A stretch of 64,000 nt of DNA, taken from the NCBI RefSeq assembly GCF_024684275.1, contig NZ_JAIKXF010000010.1, positions 68,738-132,737 of the forward strand, read 5' to 3'. The position numbers and the translations under genes were made by a program. The stretch is from Ruminococcus sp. Lineage in GTDB: Bacteria; Bacillota_A; Clostridia; Oscillospirales; Ruminococcaceae. The notes under the pieces are model-generated. The model made no database searches, was not told the origin of the DNA, and worked only from the letters and a program-made list of their open reading frames with translations. Below, in pieces: positions 24,240 through 33,104 of the stretch (position 1 is its first letter; each line of letters begins with the position of its first letter).

Positions 24240-26810
24240 ATGAAAAAAATAACTGTCGGCATAACAGCCCATGTTGACTCGGGTAAAACTACTCTTGCGG
24301 AAGCAATGCTCTATAAATCGGGGAGCATTCGTAATTTAGGACGTGTTGACAGTGGAAATACTGCTCTTGACACTAATTCTATTGAGCGAGAACGCGGTAT
24401 CACAATTTTTTCAGCACAGGCAGAGCTCTATACAAAAGATTCGCGCATCACACTTCTTGATACTCCGGGGCACGTTGATTTTCTTGCCGAAACCGAGCGT
24501 ACTATGTGTGTTCTCGATTATGCTATATTAGTAATAAGCGGCTCTGACGGTGTTCAAAGCCATACCTCGACTCTATGGAATATGCTCAGAAAATATGAAG
24601 TTCCTGTTTTTATCTTCGTAAATAAAATGGATCTTATAAGCGCCGATAAAAGCTTTGTGATAAACGATCTGAGAAAACGTTTATCACAGAACATAGTCGA
24701 TTTTACAGGAAGCTTCGATGATATAACAGAAAACGCCTCTCTTTGCAGTGAAAAGCTTATGGAAAAATATCTTGACAGAGGTTCTGTTGATAAAACAGAT
24801 ATCATACAGGCTGTAAGCGAAAGACGTATTTTCCCTTGCTTTTTCGGTTCTGCATTAAAAATGCAGGGAGTTGATGAATTTTTGTCAGCTCTTAGTGAGT
24901 ATACCTGCGAAAAAAAGTACAAAAACGAGCTTGGAATGAAAGTATATAAAATATCCTATGATTCTAAGGGTAGCCGCCTTACTCACATGAAGATCACAGG
25001 CGGTTCTCTGAAAATGAGGGACGAGCTCTGCTATATGGACTGTGATGGAAACGAACAAAAATGCAAGGTAAGCTCGATCCGTTTCTACACAGGCGATAAA
25101 TTCAGAACAGCTGATGCAGCAGAAACAGGTGAGATATGCGCAGTAACAGGACTTGTCGGAACATTCGCAGGGCAGGGAATAGGTTCTGAGCATAATTCAG
25201 ACGATGTATTATTCGAGCCTGTTATGACGTATCGGGTTATTTATCCTGATGACAAAAACGCCTTTGATGTTCTTAAAGAGCTAAGGCTTCTTGAAGATGA
25301 AGATCCTCAGCTACATATCTGCTGGAATGAACAGAACAGGGATATACATATCCAGATAATGGGTGCTGTTCAGCTGGAAGTGCTTGTTAAGCTTATTTCG
25401 GAGCGTTTCGGATATACAGTTTCATTTGAAAACGGAGCAGTTACTTATAAGGAAACAATAAAAGCTCTTGTAGAGGGTGTTGGACACTATGAGCCGCTGC
25501 GTCATTACGCCGAAGCTCATATACTTCTTGAGCCAATGCCAAGAGGGAGCGGTCTGAGCTTTGATACTGTATGCTCCGAGGACGAGCTTGACCGCAACTG
25601 GCAGAGGCTTATCCTGACACATCTTACTGAAAAAACGCATATAGGCGTTCTGACAGGTTCTCCAATAACAGATATGAAGCTGACGCTTGTTGCAGGAAAG
25701 GCACATCTGAAGCACACAGAGGGAGGCGACTTCAGACAAGCTACATACCGTGCAGTAAGACAAGGTCTTCGCTGTGCGGAATCAGTACTTCTTGAGCCTT
25801 ACTATGATTATGAGATAGAAATCCCAACTGAAAACGTTGGCAAAGCAATATCTGACCTGCAGCATATGTGCGCTGAATTTGAAGCTCCTGAAAACCACGG
25901 TGATATGACTATAATTCGCGGAAACGCTCCTGTTTCGGAAATCAGCGGTTATCGTTCGGAGCTATTGGCTTATACTCACGGAAATGGAAATATCTCGTTT
26001 GTGCTCAGCGGCTACAAGGAATGTCATAATACAGATGAAGTCATTGCAGAGATCGGCTATGACTGCGAAAGTGATGTCGAAAACAGTGCAGATTCCATAT
26101 TCTGTTCACATGGCGCAGGTTATGTAGTTAAATGGGACGAGGTATATGAGCATATGCATCTGCCTCTTTCGATTGATGAAAGTGAGGAGAACGAAAGCAA
26201 AGATCAAAGAAATGCCAAAGCTGCAAAATTCATGGAAAAAGCCGTAAGTGACGAGGAGCTTATGGCGATATTTGAAATGACATACGGTAAGATCAACAGA
26301 GATCCTGTAAGAGCCTTTAAAAAGACAAAAACAGTTTCTATTGAAGATAAAAAAGTAAGACTTCCGCAGTATGAAGGTCCTGACTATCTGCTCGTTGACG
26401 GCTATAATATTATCTTTGCATGGGACGACCTCAAAAAGATAGCAGAGGAAAGCTTAGATGCAGCAAGAGCTGAGCTTATACACAGGATGTGCAATTATCA
26501 GGGATATAACGGCAGCGAACTCATCCTCGTTTTCGATGCATACCGCGTTAAGGGAAAACACCGTGAGATCGAGAAGTATTGCAATATCAATATCGTTTAT
26601 ACACAAGAGTCTGAAACTGCTGATTCATATATAGAAAAGGTAAGTCATGAGCTTTCTAAAAAGCACAGAGTACGTGTTGCTACATCTGACGGACTTGAAC
26701 AGATGATAATACTCGGTAACGGAGCAATGAGAATATCTGCTGCTGAGTTCCGCAAACGTGTACAGGCTGCCGAAAGTGCAATAAAAGAGTACATTGATAC
26801 AATAAAATAG
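24240..26810 (+). CDS. EF-G/TetM-like translation GTPase fused to a Rae1/YacP NYN endonuclease domain
   Basis: 856 residues, far longer than Tet(M) (about 640). Residues 1-~650 are a ribosomal-protection-type GTPase: G1 AHVDSGKTT, G2 RERGITIF, G3 DTPGHVDF, G4 NKMD, then EF-G-like domains II-V. At the domain IV tip where Tet(M) has its Pro-containing YSPVS loop, this protein has KHTEGGDFR without that Pro, so tetracycline release is doubtful. After a linker, residues ~717-852 match YacP/Rae1, the ribosome-dependent A-site mRNA endonuclease of Bacillus: LLVDGYNIIFAW (Asp720), LVFDAY, ETADSYIEK, ATSDGLEQ. The fusion implies GTPase-guided action of the nuclease on the ribosome; that is inference. 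Confidence 0.88.
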   Translation: MKKITVGITAHVDSGKTTLAEAMLYKSGSIRNLGRVDSGNTALDTNSIERERGITIFSAQAELYTKDSRITLLDTPGHVDFLAETERTMCVLDYAILVISGSDGVQSHTSTLWNMLRKYEVPVFIFVNKMDLISADKSFVINDLRKRLSQNIVDFTGSFDDITENASLCSEKLMEKYLDRGSVDKTDIIQAVSERRIFPCFFGSALKMQGVDEFLSALSEYTCEKKYKNELGMKVYKISYDSKGSRLTHMKITGGSLKMRDELCYMDCDGNEQKCKVSSIRFYTGDKFRTADAAETGEICAVTGLVGTFAGQGIGSEHNSDDVLFEPVMTYRVIYPDDKNAFDVLKELRLLEDEDPQLHICWNEQNRDIHIQIMGAVQLEVLVKLISERFGYTVSFENGAVTYKETIKALVEGVGHYEPLRHYAEAHILLEPMPRGSGLSFDTVCSEDELDRNWQRLILTHLTEKTHIGVLTGSPITDMKLTLVAGKAHLKHTEGGDFRQATYRAVRQGLRCAESVLLEPYYDYEIEIPTENVGKAISDLQHMCAEFEAPENHGDMTIIRGNAPVSEISGYRSELLAYTHGNGNISFVLSGYKECHNTDEVIAEIGYDCESDVENSADSIFCSHGAGYVVKWDEVYEHMHLPLSIDESEENESKDQRNAKAAKFMEKAVSDEELMAIFEMTYGKINRDPVRAFKKTKTVSIEDKKVRLPQYEGPDYLLVDGYNIIFAWDDLKKIAEESLDAARAELIHRMCNYQGYNGSELILVFDAYRVKGKHREIEKYCNINIVYTQESETADSYIEKVSHELSKKHRVRVATSDGLEQMIILGNGAMRISAAEFRKRVQAAESAIKEYIDTIK

Positions 26811-26814
26811 CAAT

Positions 26815-26843
26815 AAAGGACTTGCTTTACGCAGGTCTTTTTT
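26815..26843 (+). terminator. Terminator after the GTPase-nuclease gene
   Basis: GGACTTGC-TTTAC-GCAGGTCT stem with two G-U pairs, followed by TTTTTTATT. Confidence 0.65.
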
Positions 26844-26902
26844 ATTGTTGATCAAAAGATTTTGTTTAAACAAAAAAATAATTATTTAATTGGAAAAAAT
26901 AG

Positions 26903-26931
26903 TGGAAATTTTATAACAACTGTGTTATAAT
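26903..26931 (+). promoter_or_regulatory. Probable promoter of the oad operon
   Basis: TGGAAA (26903-26908), 17 bp, TATAAT (26926-26931), giving a leader of about 100 nt in which I see no known riboswitch. Confidence 0.5.
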
Positions 26932-27036
26932 AAATTTTGATTGGGATTTTTGCAGATAATGCAGCTATTCCCTCCGCTTTATTTTCTATAATAAATTTTT
27001 TCTGCTATGCAGAGTTATTTTTGAGGAGGCTTGTAC

Positions 27037-28434
27037 ATGAAAAAAGTGCAACTGACAGAAACCGTTTTGCGTGACGCCAATCAGTCATTGATGGCAACAC
27101 GTCTGCCTTATTCGGATTATGAGGGTATCCTCTCCGATATGGACAAGGCAGGATATTACTCTATCGAGTGCTGGGGCGGAGCTACCTTCGACTCTTGTCT
27201 CCGTTATCTCGGTGAGGATCCATGGGAGAGACTTCGCAATCTCAGAAAGAATCTTCCCAACAGCAGACTCCAGATGCTTCTCAGAGGTCAGAACCTTCTG
27301 GGCTATAAGCACTACCACGACGACGTTGTAGAGAAGTTCATTGAACTCTCTATCAAGAACGGTATCGATGTTATCCGTATTTTTGACGCACTTAACGACT
27401 TCAGAAACATTGAAACAGCACTGAACGCTACAAAAAAGTATGCTACAGAAAAAACTATCGCTTCCGGCTGTATCTCTTACACCCAGAGTCCTGTACATAC
27501 TGTTGATAAGTACATAGAGATGTGTAAAGAGCTTAAAACTATGGGCTTTGATACTATCTGCCTTAAAGACATGGCAGGTACAATGTCTCCATACGAGGCT
27601 GAGCATCTTATCAAGGGCATCAAGGATGCTATCGGTGACATGACACTTATTCTCCATACTCACTGCACAACAGGTATGGCTTATATGACACTTACAAAGG
27701 CAATCGAGTCAGGCATCGACGTAATCGATACAGCTACATCATGCTTCTCAGGCGGTACATCACAGCCTGCTACCGAGACTATGTTCTATGCTCTAAGCCA
27801 GTATTGCATTGAGTCCGGTCTTAATGAGGATATCATCAATAAGGTAAATGATTACTTTAAGCCTATCAAGCAGAAGTATATAGACAACGGCCAGCTCAAT
27901 CCAAAGAGCCTTGCTACAGACGCTCAGGCTCTTGTATACAAGGTACCCGGCGGTATGCTTTCAAATATGATCGCCAACCTTACAGATATGCACGCTATGG
28001 ATAAATTCGATGACGCTCTGGCTGAGATCCCGAAGGTAAGAGCAGACATGGGATATCCTCCGCTTGTTACACCTCTTTCACAGATGGTCGGAAATCAGGC
28101 TGTTACAAATGTGCTCGTTGGTGAAAGATACAAGAATATCTCAAAGGAGATAAAAAACTACATCAAGGGAGAGTACGGCAATCCTCCTGCACCTATTGCA
28201 CAGGAGCTTGTTGAAAAGGTGCTCGGTGACAGTGAAGCTGTTGACTGCCGTATCGAGGATCAGAAGCGTACAGGTGAAGAATTCGCAGCTGCAAGAGAAG
28301 CTCTTGGCGATCTCTGCCGCAGTGAGGAAGATGTAATGAGCTACATCTGCTATCCTGATCAGACTGTCAAGTTCCTTAACGACCGCAAGGCTAAGGAAGA
28401 AAATGAAGCTGTTTACACTATCGAGGAAATGTAA
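27037..28434 (+). CDS. oadA: Oxaloacetate decarboxylase alpha subunit (carboxyltransferase)
   Basis: 465 residues from ATG 27037, after GAGGAGG. The TIM-barrel carboxyltransferase starts with TETVLRDANQSLMATRL (metal-binding Asp) and contains the catalytic Lys in DTICLKDMAG and metal His in LILHTHCTTG. The protein lacks a fused biotin domain, which is supplied by a separate gene two positions downstream. Operon order alpha-gamma-BCCP-beta shows a membrane Na+ pump rather than pyruvate carboxylase, whose subunit B it also resembles. Oxaloacetate decarboxylation would couple to Na+ export. Confidence 0.9.
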   Translation: MKKVQLTETVLRDANQSLMATRLPYSDYEGILSDMDKAGYYSIECWGGATFDSCLRYLGEDPWERLRNLRKNLPNSRLQMLLRGQNLLGYKHYHDDVVEKFIELSIKNGIDVIRIFDALNDFRNIETALNATKKYATEKTIASGCISYTQSPVHTVDKYIEMCKELKTMGFDTICLKDMAGTMSPYEAEHLIKGIKDAIGDMTLILHTHCTTGMAYMTLTKAIESGIDVIDTATSCFSGGTSQPATETMFYALSQYCIESGLNEDIINKVNDYFKPIKQKYIDNGQLNPKSLATDAQALVYKVPGGMLSNMIANLTDMHAMDKFDDALAEIPKVRADMGYPPLVTPLSQMVGNQAVTNVLVGERYKNISKEIKNYIKGEYGNPPAPIAQELVEKVLGDSEAVDCRIEDQKRTGEEFAAAREALGDLCRSEEDVMSYICYPDQTVKFLNDRKAKEENEAVYTIEEM

Positions 28435-28446
28435 GGAGGCAGAGGT

Positions 28447-28833
28447 ATGTTTGATAATATGCTTATTTCTGCCGCAGCTGAAACAGCTGATGAGCTTTCT
28501 ATCGGCGATGCTGCCATAACCGCCATTTTTGGATATTCAGTTGTTTTTGCAGGTCTTGTTATCCTGATGATCGTTCTCTATATCACAGGAGCTATTTTCA
28601 AGTCAAAAGATGCAAAAGCCAAGGCAGCCGCAGAAGCTGCTGCAAAAAAGTCTGCTCCGGCAGAGGCTGCTGAAACCAAGCCCGAGCTTCCGCTTGCACC
28701 GGGTTCGGCAGGTCATGTAAAGCTCTTTGACGTTCCGGATAAGGAAGCTGCAATGATAATGGCAATTGTTGCCGACAAAATGCAGAAGCCGCTCAATGAG
28801 CTGCACTTTATTTCCATTAAGGAGGTCAAATAA
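28447..28833 (+). CDS. oadG: Sodium pump decarboxylase gamma subunit (OadG)
   Basis: 128 residues with one membrane helix (about residues 27-50), an Ala/Lys-rich linker and a short C-terminal folded segment. Small single-helix gamma subunits anchor the alpha subunit to the beta subunit and bind zinc in Klebsiella. AGGAGG precedes the ATG. It is identified from layout and position inside the oad operon more than from sequence, which is poorly conserved in this family. Confidence 0.75.
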   Translation: MFDNMLISAAAETADELSIGDAAITAIFGYSVVFAGLVILMIVLYITGAIFKSKDAKAKAAAEAAAKKSAPAEAAETKPELPLAPGSAGHVKLFDVPDKEAAMIMAIVADKMQKPLNELHFISIKEVK

Positions 28834-28835
28834 TC

Positions 28836-29237
28836 ATGAAATATAAAGTTACACTTAACGGTAAGACATATGAAGTAGAAGTTGAGCAGGGAAAAGCTGT
28901 TCTTCTCGATGAATATGAGGCGCTTGCTCCTGCACAGGCAGCTCCAGCTGCTCCGGCTGCCGCTGCTCCTACAGCAGCTCCCGCACCTGCAGCTGCACCA
29001 GCCGCTCCTGTAAATCTTGCAGCAGGTGAGACTGTAACCGCTCCTATGCCCGGTAATATCCTCAGAGTCGATGTTGCTCAGGGTGATACGGTAAAAGCAG
29101 GTCAGATACTCATCATACTTGAGGCTATGAAAATGGAAAACGAGATCGTTGCTCCTAAGGACGGTACTGTAGCTCAGGTCGTTACAAGCAAGGGCTCTGT
29201 TGTTGATACAGGTGCTCCACTTGTTGTTATAGCATAA
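28836..29237 (+). CDS. Biotin carboxyl carrier protein of the decarboxylase
   Basis: 133 residues: a short N-terminal segment, an Ala/Pro linker (about residues 31-62) and a biotinyl domain with EAMKMENE, Lys99 being the biotinylation site. The carboxyl group from oxaloacetate is passed to this biotin by the alpha subunit and released at the beta subunit. GGAGGTC precedes the ATG, and the gene starts three bases after oadG. Confidence 0.92.
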   Translation: MKYKVTLNGKTYEVEVEQGKAVLLDEYEALAPAQAAPAAPAAAAPTAAPAPAAAPAAPVNLAAGETVTAPMPGNILRVDVAQGDTVKAGQILIILEAMKMENEIVAPKDGTVAQVVTSKGSVVDTGAPLVVIA

Positions 29238-29249
29238 GGGGGACAGAAA

Positions 29250-30470
29250 ATGGACATTCTTGAAACCCTAAAGACCCTTTGGGAAAGCTCTGGCTTTCAT
29301 AGCTTTCTCATTGAAGGCGGCTGGAAAAATCTCATAATGATCGCTGTTTCCTGCGTCCTTCTTTATCTTGGTATAAAAAAGAAATTTGAACCGCTTCTTC
29401 TCGTTGGTATCGCGTTTGGCTGTCTCCTTGTAAATCTTTCATACTTTACAGGCGGAGATACTTCTGATGCACTCTATCATGTTGATCTGTGGGATAACTT
29501 CCTAAATCACGATCACGCTGATTATCACAGCTACGGCGCTGTCATGCGTAACGGAGGACTTCTTGATATCCTCTACATAGGAGTAAAAGCCGGTATCTAT
29601 CCGTCACTGATATTCCTCGGTGTAGGCGCTATGACAGACTTTGGTCCGCTTATTTCCAACCCCAAGAGCCTTCTTCTCGGAGCAGCTGCTCAGATGGGCG
29701 TATTCCTTGCGTTCTTCGGAGCTGTATGTCTCGGCTTTACAGGTAAGGAAGCTGCTTCTATCGGTATCATCGGTGGTGCAGACGGTCCTACAGCTATATT
29801 CCTGACAACACGACTTGCTCCACATCTTCTCGGAGCAATTGCAATTGCTGCATACTCTTATATGGCTTTGATCCCGATGATCCAGCCTCCTCTTATGAAG
29901 CTCCTTACAACCAAAAAGGAGAGAGAGGTAAAAATGGAGCAAAACAGAGTCGTTTCAAAGACAGAAAAGATCATCTTCCCGATCATTGTTGCAATGTTCG
30001 TAATCCTGCTTCTTCCTTCAACAGCTCCTCTTATAGGCTGTCTTATGCTTGGCAACCTTTGGAGAGAATGCGGAGTTACAGAGAGACTTTCCGACACTGT
30101 TCAGAACGCCCTCATGAACATCGTAACCATATTCCTCGGAATCTCCGTTGGTGCTACAACAGCTGCTGACAGATTCCTTTCACTGGAGACTATAAAGATC
30201 GTCGTTCTCGGTCTTACAGCATTCTGTTTCTCAACAGTAGGCGGACTTCTCGTTGGTAAGATCATGTATATTGTTACAGGCGGCAAGATCAACCCGCTTA
30301 TCGGTTCAGCTGGCGTTTCTGCTGTACCTATGGCTGCCCGTGTATCTCAGATGGAAGGTCAGAAGGCTAATCCTTCAAACTTCCTGCTCATGCACGCTAT
30401 GGGACCGAACGTAGCAGGCGTTATAGGTTCTGCTATTGCAGCAGGATTCCTCCTAGCTGTATTCAAGTGA
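29250..30470 (+). CDS. oadB: Oxaloacetate decarboxylase beta subunit, Na+ pump
   Basis: 406 residues with about nine membrane segments. It decarboxylates carboxybiotin and exports Na+. The conserved region GIIGGADGPTAIFLTTRLAP (central Asp involved in Na+ transport) and the C-terminal GVSAVPMAARVSQ and HAMGPNVAGVIGSA are present. An insertion of about 40 residues with a His/Asp-rich patch (LNHDHADYHSYG) lies between the second and third helices compared with what I expect of the Klebsiella form. Last gene of the operon; a strong terminator follows. Confidence 0.93.
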   Translation: MDILETLKTLWESSGFHSFLIEGGWKNLIMIAVSCVLLYLGIKKKFEPLLLVGIAFGCLLVNLSYFTGGDTSDALYHVDLWDNFLNHDHADYHSYGAVMRNGGLLDILYIGVKAGIYPSLIFLGVGAMTDFGPLISNPKSLLLGAAAQMGVFLAFFGAVCLGFTGKEAASIGIIGGADGPTAIFLTTRLAPHLLGAIAIAAYSYMALIPMIQPPLMKLLTTKKEREVKMEQNRVVSKTEKIIFPIIVAMFVILLLPSTAPLIGCLMLGNLWRECGVTERLSDTVQNALMNIVTIFLGISVGATTAADRFLSLETIKIVVLGLTAFCFSTVGGLLVGKIMYIVTGGKINPLIGSAGVSAVPMAARVSQMEGQKANPSNFLLMHAMGPNVAGVIGSAIAAGFLLAVFK

Positions 30471-30495
30471 TATAAACTGAACACATTGCATATAA

Positions 30496-30526
30496 AGTCA
30501 CGGCATTCAGGTGCCGTGACTTTTTT
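30496..30526 (+). terminator. Terminator of the oad operon
   Basis: AAGTCACGGCA-TTCAGG-TGCCGTGACTTTTTT. Confidence 0.9.
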
Positions 30527-30527
30527 G

Positions 30528-30556
30528 TTGACAGTCGATCATAAATCCATTATAAT
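30528..30556 (+). promoter_or_regulatory. Consensus promoter of the alpha/beta hydrolase gene
   Basis: TTGACA (30528-30533), 17 bp, TATAAT (30551-30556), directly behind the oad terminator. Confidence 0.75.
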
Positions 30557-30578
30557 TATGTCATAACGGAGGTTTGAT

Positions 30579-31340
30579 ATGAGTTATTTTACATTTGATA
30601 ATAAAAAGATATATTATGAGGAGAATGGCTGCGGAACACCACTGTTATTCCTTCATGGCAACACAGCTTCTTCTAAAATGTTCACAGATTTCAGCCAACG
30701 ATACACGGACAGTTACAAAGTTATACTCTTAGACTTCCTCGGACACGGAAGATCGGAAAGGTTATCGGAATTTCCTGCCGATTTATGGTTTTATGAGGCT
30801 CAGCAGGCAATTGCCTTCCTCAGGCATAAACATTATGACAAGGTTAACATTATAGGGTGCAGCGGGGGAGCAATTGTTGCTCTGAATGTAGCACTTGAGG
30901 CGTCCGAATGTGTGGACAAAGTCATTGCTGACAGTTTTGAGGGCGAGAAAGCTGATGAAGCCTTTGTAAAAAATCTGCTTTCCGACCGCAGTTCTTCGCT
31001 GGAAGATACAAATGCAAGGGTATTTTACTCCTATATGCACGGTGATGACTGGGAGCAGATCGTTCATAATGACACATCGGCTATAATCAGACACTCAAAA
31101 GAAACTGTGAATTTCTTCCACAAACCTATCAGCGATCTTAAAGCTAAGGTGCTGCTCACAGGAAGTAAAGGCGATAAGTTCATGTACAGTGTTGCACATG
31201 ATTACTACGAAAAAGTATACGGTAATATGCTTGAAAAGCTGACCAATGGCAGTATGCACCTGTTTGAAAGCGGAGATCACCCTGCAATGATAACAAATGC
31301 AGACAAATTTTATGATCTCAGTATCGATTTTATGAGATAA
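30579..31340 (+). CDS. Alpha/beta-fold hydrolase
   Basis: 253 residues, no signal peptide. The oxyanion HG motif is in LLFLHGNTASS, the nucleophile elbow is IIGCSGGAIVAL (Ser at about residue 92), and the late Asp/His pair is likely in TGSKGDKF and SGDHPAM. Fold is certain but substrate is not: esterase, lactonase or similar. ACGGAGG precedes the ATG. The gene is monocistronic; the pgk promoter follows. Confidence 0.85.
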   Translation: MSYFTFDNKKIYYEENGCGTPLLFLHGNTASSKMFTDFSQRYTDSYKVILLDFLGHGRSERLSEFPADLWFYEAQQAIAFLRHKHYDKVNIIGCSGGAIVALNVALEASECVDKVIADSFEGEKADEAFVKNLLSDRSSSLEDTNARVFYSYMHGDDWEQIVHNDTSAIIRHSKETVNFFHKPISDLKAKVLLTGSKGDKFMYSVAHDYYEKVYGNMLEKLTNGSMHLFESGDHPAMITNADKFYDLSIDFMR

Positions 31341-31380
31341 TACATGGCAATTTCAATATATAAAGCAGTTTTACAAAAAG

Positions 31381-31401
31381 TTTTCATGTTTATCATGAAA
31401 A
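31381..31401. promoter_or_regulatory. Inverted repeat upstream of the pgk promoter
   Basis: TTTTCATG-TTTAT-CATGAAAA, 8 perfect base pairs, 16 bp before the pgk -35. No T-run of terminator strength follows, so an operator is possible. Confidence 0.45.
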
Positions 31402-31416
31402 ATATTACGGAAACGC

Positions 31417-31445
31417 TTGCAAAATATTTCAAAATAGTGTAAAAT
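31417..31445 (+). promoter_or_regulatory. Promoter of the pgk-tpiA-gpmI run
   Basis: TTGCAA (31417-31422), 17 bp, TAAAAT (31440-31445). Confidence 0.6.
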
Positions 31446-31514
31446 AGAAATGTACGTTGTTAATAATATAACAACAGCTAAGAATGTATTTTATTACGAA
31501 AGGATGTCATACCA

Positions 31515-32735
31515 ATGGCAGGATTAAACAAGGTTACTGTAGAAGACATTAACGTTAAGGGCAGAAAGGTACTCGTAAGAGTAGACTTCAACGTTCCTAT
31601 GAAGGACGGCGTTATCACAAATGATAACAGAATCCAGGCTGCTCTTCCAACTATCAATAAGCTCGTTGAAAACGGTGCAAAGGTTGTCCTTTGTTCACAT
31701 CTCGGCAAGCCTAAGAACGGTCCGGAGGCTAAGTTCTCACTTGCTCCGGCTGCTAAGAGACTTGGTGAGCTCGTTAAGACAAACGTTATTTTCGCAGCTG
31801 ACGATACAGTTGTTGGCGAAAATGCTAAGAAGGCTGTTGCAAATATGAAGGACGGCGAGATCGTTGTTCTTGAGAACACTCGTTTCCGCGGCGATGAGGA
31901 GACAAAGAACGGTGAGCAGTTCTCTAAGGAGCTTGCTGACCTTATCGACGGCGAAGTATTCGTTATGGATGCTTTTGGCTCAGCTCACAGAGCTCATGCT
32001 TCAACAGCAGGCGTTACAAAGTTCGTAAAGGAAACAGCTGTTGGCTACCTTATGCAGAAGGAGATACAGTATCTCGGTAATGCAGTAGAGGTTCCTGAGA
32101 GACCTTTCGTTGCTATCCTCGGCGGTGCTAAGGTTGCTGATAAGCTCAATGTTATCTCTAACCTCCTTGAGAAGTGCGATACACTTATCATCGGCGGCGG
32201 TATGGCTTATACATTTATTAAGGCACAGGGCGGTTCTATCGGTAAGTCACTCGTTGATGAAGAGAAGCTTGACTACTGTAAGGAAATGCTGGCTAAGGCT
32301 GAGAAGCTCGGCAAGAAGATCCTTCTTCCTGTTGACACAGCAGTTGCAGCTTCATTCCCTGATCCGATCGATGCAGAGATCAGCGTAGAGTATGTTGACG
32401 CTGACAAGATTCCTGCTGACAAAATTGGACTTGATATCGGACCAAAGACAGCTGCTATCTTTGCTGAGGCAGCTAAGACAGCTAAGACTGTTGTTTGGAA
32501 TGGTCCTATGGGCGTATTTGAGAACCCGACTCTCAAGAAGGGTACAGTTGCTGTATGTGAAGCTCTTGCACAGGCTGATGCTACAACTATCATCGGCGGC
32601 GGCGACTCTGCTACAGCTGCTATCCAGCTTGGTTTTGCAGACAAGATGAGCCATATCTCAACAGGCGGCGGCGCTTCACTCGAATATCTTGAGGGCAAGG
32701 TTCTCCCAGGCGTTGCAGCTATCGCTGAAAAGTAA
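31515..32735 (+). CDS. pgk: Phosphoglycerate kinase
   Basis: 406 residues, normal length. It transfers phosphate from 1,3-bisphosphoglycerate to ADP in glycolysis. [10 protein letters not shown], the SHLGKPK loop (here [11 protein letters not shown]), [13 protein letters not shown], the nucleotide region [11 protein letters not shown] and the C-terminal GGGDSATAA and [12 protein letters not shown] are all intact. Codon choice is strongly biased, as expected for a highly expressed gene. First of a glycolytic run that lacks gap and eno. Confidence 0.96.
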   Translation: MAGLNKVTVEDINVKGRKVLVRVDFNVPMKDGVITNDNRIQAALPTINKLVENGAKVVLCSHLGKPKNGPEAKFSLAPAAKRLGELVKTNVIFAADDTVVGENAKKAVANMKDGEIVVLENTRFRGDEETKNGEQFSKELADLIDGEVFVMDAFGSAHRAHASTAGVTKFVKETAVGYLMQKEIQYLGNAVEVPERPFVAILGGAKVADKLNVISNLLEKCDTLIIGGGMAYTFIKAQGGSIGKSLVDEEKLDYCKEMLAKAEKLGKKILLPVDTAVAASFPDPIDAEISVEYVDADKIPADKIGLDIGPKTAAIFAEAAKTAKTVVWNGPMGVFENPTLKKGTVAVCEALAQADATTIIGGGDSATAAIQLGFADKMSHISTGGGASLEYLEGKVLPGVAAIAEK

Positions 32736-32748
32736 TCATATCAATAAT

Positions 32749-32773
32749 AGGGCGAGTAGAGATATTCGCCCTT
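32749..32773 (+). other. Hairpin between pgk and the small Cys protein
   Basis: GGGCGA ... TCGCCC stem without a following T-run; more likely an mRNA processing or attenuating element than a full terminator. Confidence 0.4.
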
Positions 32774-32864
32774 GATTGCTATTTGATAAAGTGAATGATC
32801 CTACAGAATATAATGTTTTTTGTTTGTATTATTCGCTTTGTTTTCCAATCAAGAGGAAATTATC

Positions 32865-33086
32865 ATGAAAAATTGTAATTGCAATTGTAAATTTACAGAG
32901 GAAGTCAAGAAGAGTTCAACGGCAGTATGGCTGTTTGCTGTATGCAGCTTTTTTGCAGGTATCATCGTTGGATTTTTCCTTTCTCCTATAAAAAAGGGCA
33001 TAAAGATAGGCTGCAATAACGGCAACACTACTTATGAAAAGGAAACAGAAGCACTTCCTTATTATGATGATGAATTAAAATTTTGA
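32865..33086 (+). CDS. Small membrane protein with N-terminal Cys-Asn-Cys cluster, unknown
   Basis: 73 residues from ATG 32865, after AGAGGAAA. It begins with MKNCNCNCKF (three Cys in alternate positions), has one membrane helix (about residues 18-38), and ends in an acidic tail (EALPYYDDELKF). The Cys cluster could bind metal or be acylated. It lies between pgk and tpiA, 18 bp before the latter, so it is co-expressed with glycolysis. I do not recognise the family. Confidence 0.65.
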   Translation: MKNCNCNCKFTEEVKKSSTAVWLFAVCSFFAGIIVGFFLSPIKKGIKIGCNNGNTTYEKETEALPYYDDELKF

Positions 33087-33104
33087 TTAAAGGAGTTTAT
33101 TAAC

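Noticed and set aside
24240..26810. Calling this gene a tetracycline resistance determinant
   Set aside because: The Pro-containing domain IV loop of Tet(M) is not present and a nuclease domain is fused to the C-terminus; resistance is not supported by sequence alone.
27037..28434. Pyruvate carboxylase subunit B
   Set aside because: The operon contains a membrane beta subunit with the GGADGPTAIF Na+ site, so a decarboxylase Na+ pump is the better reading.
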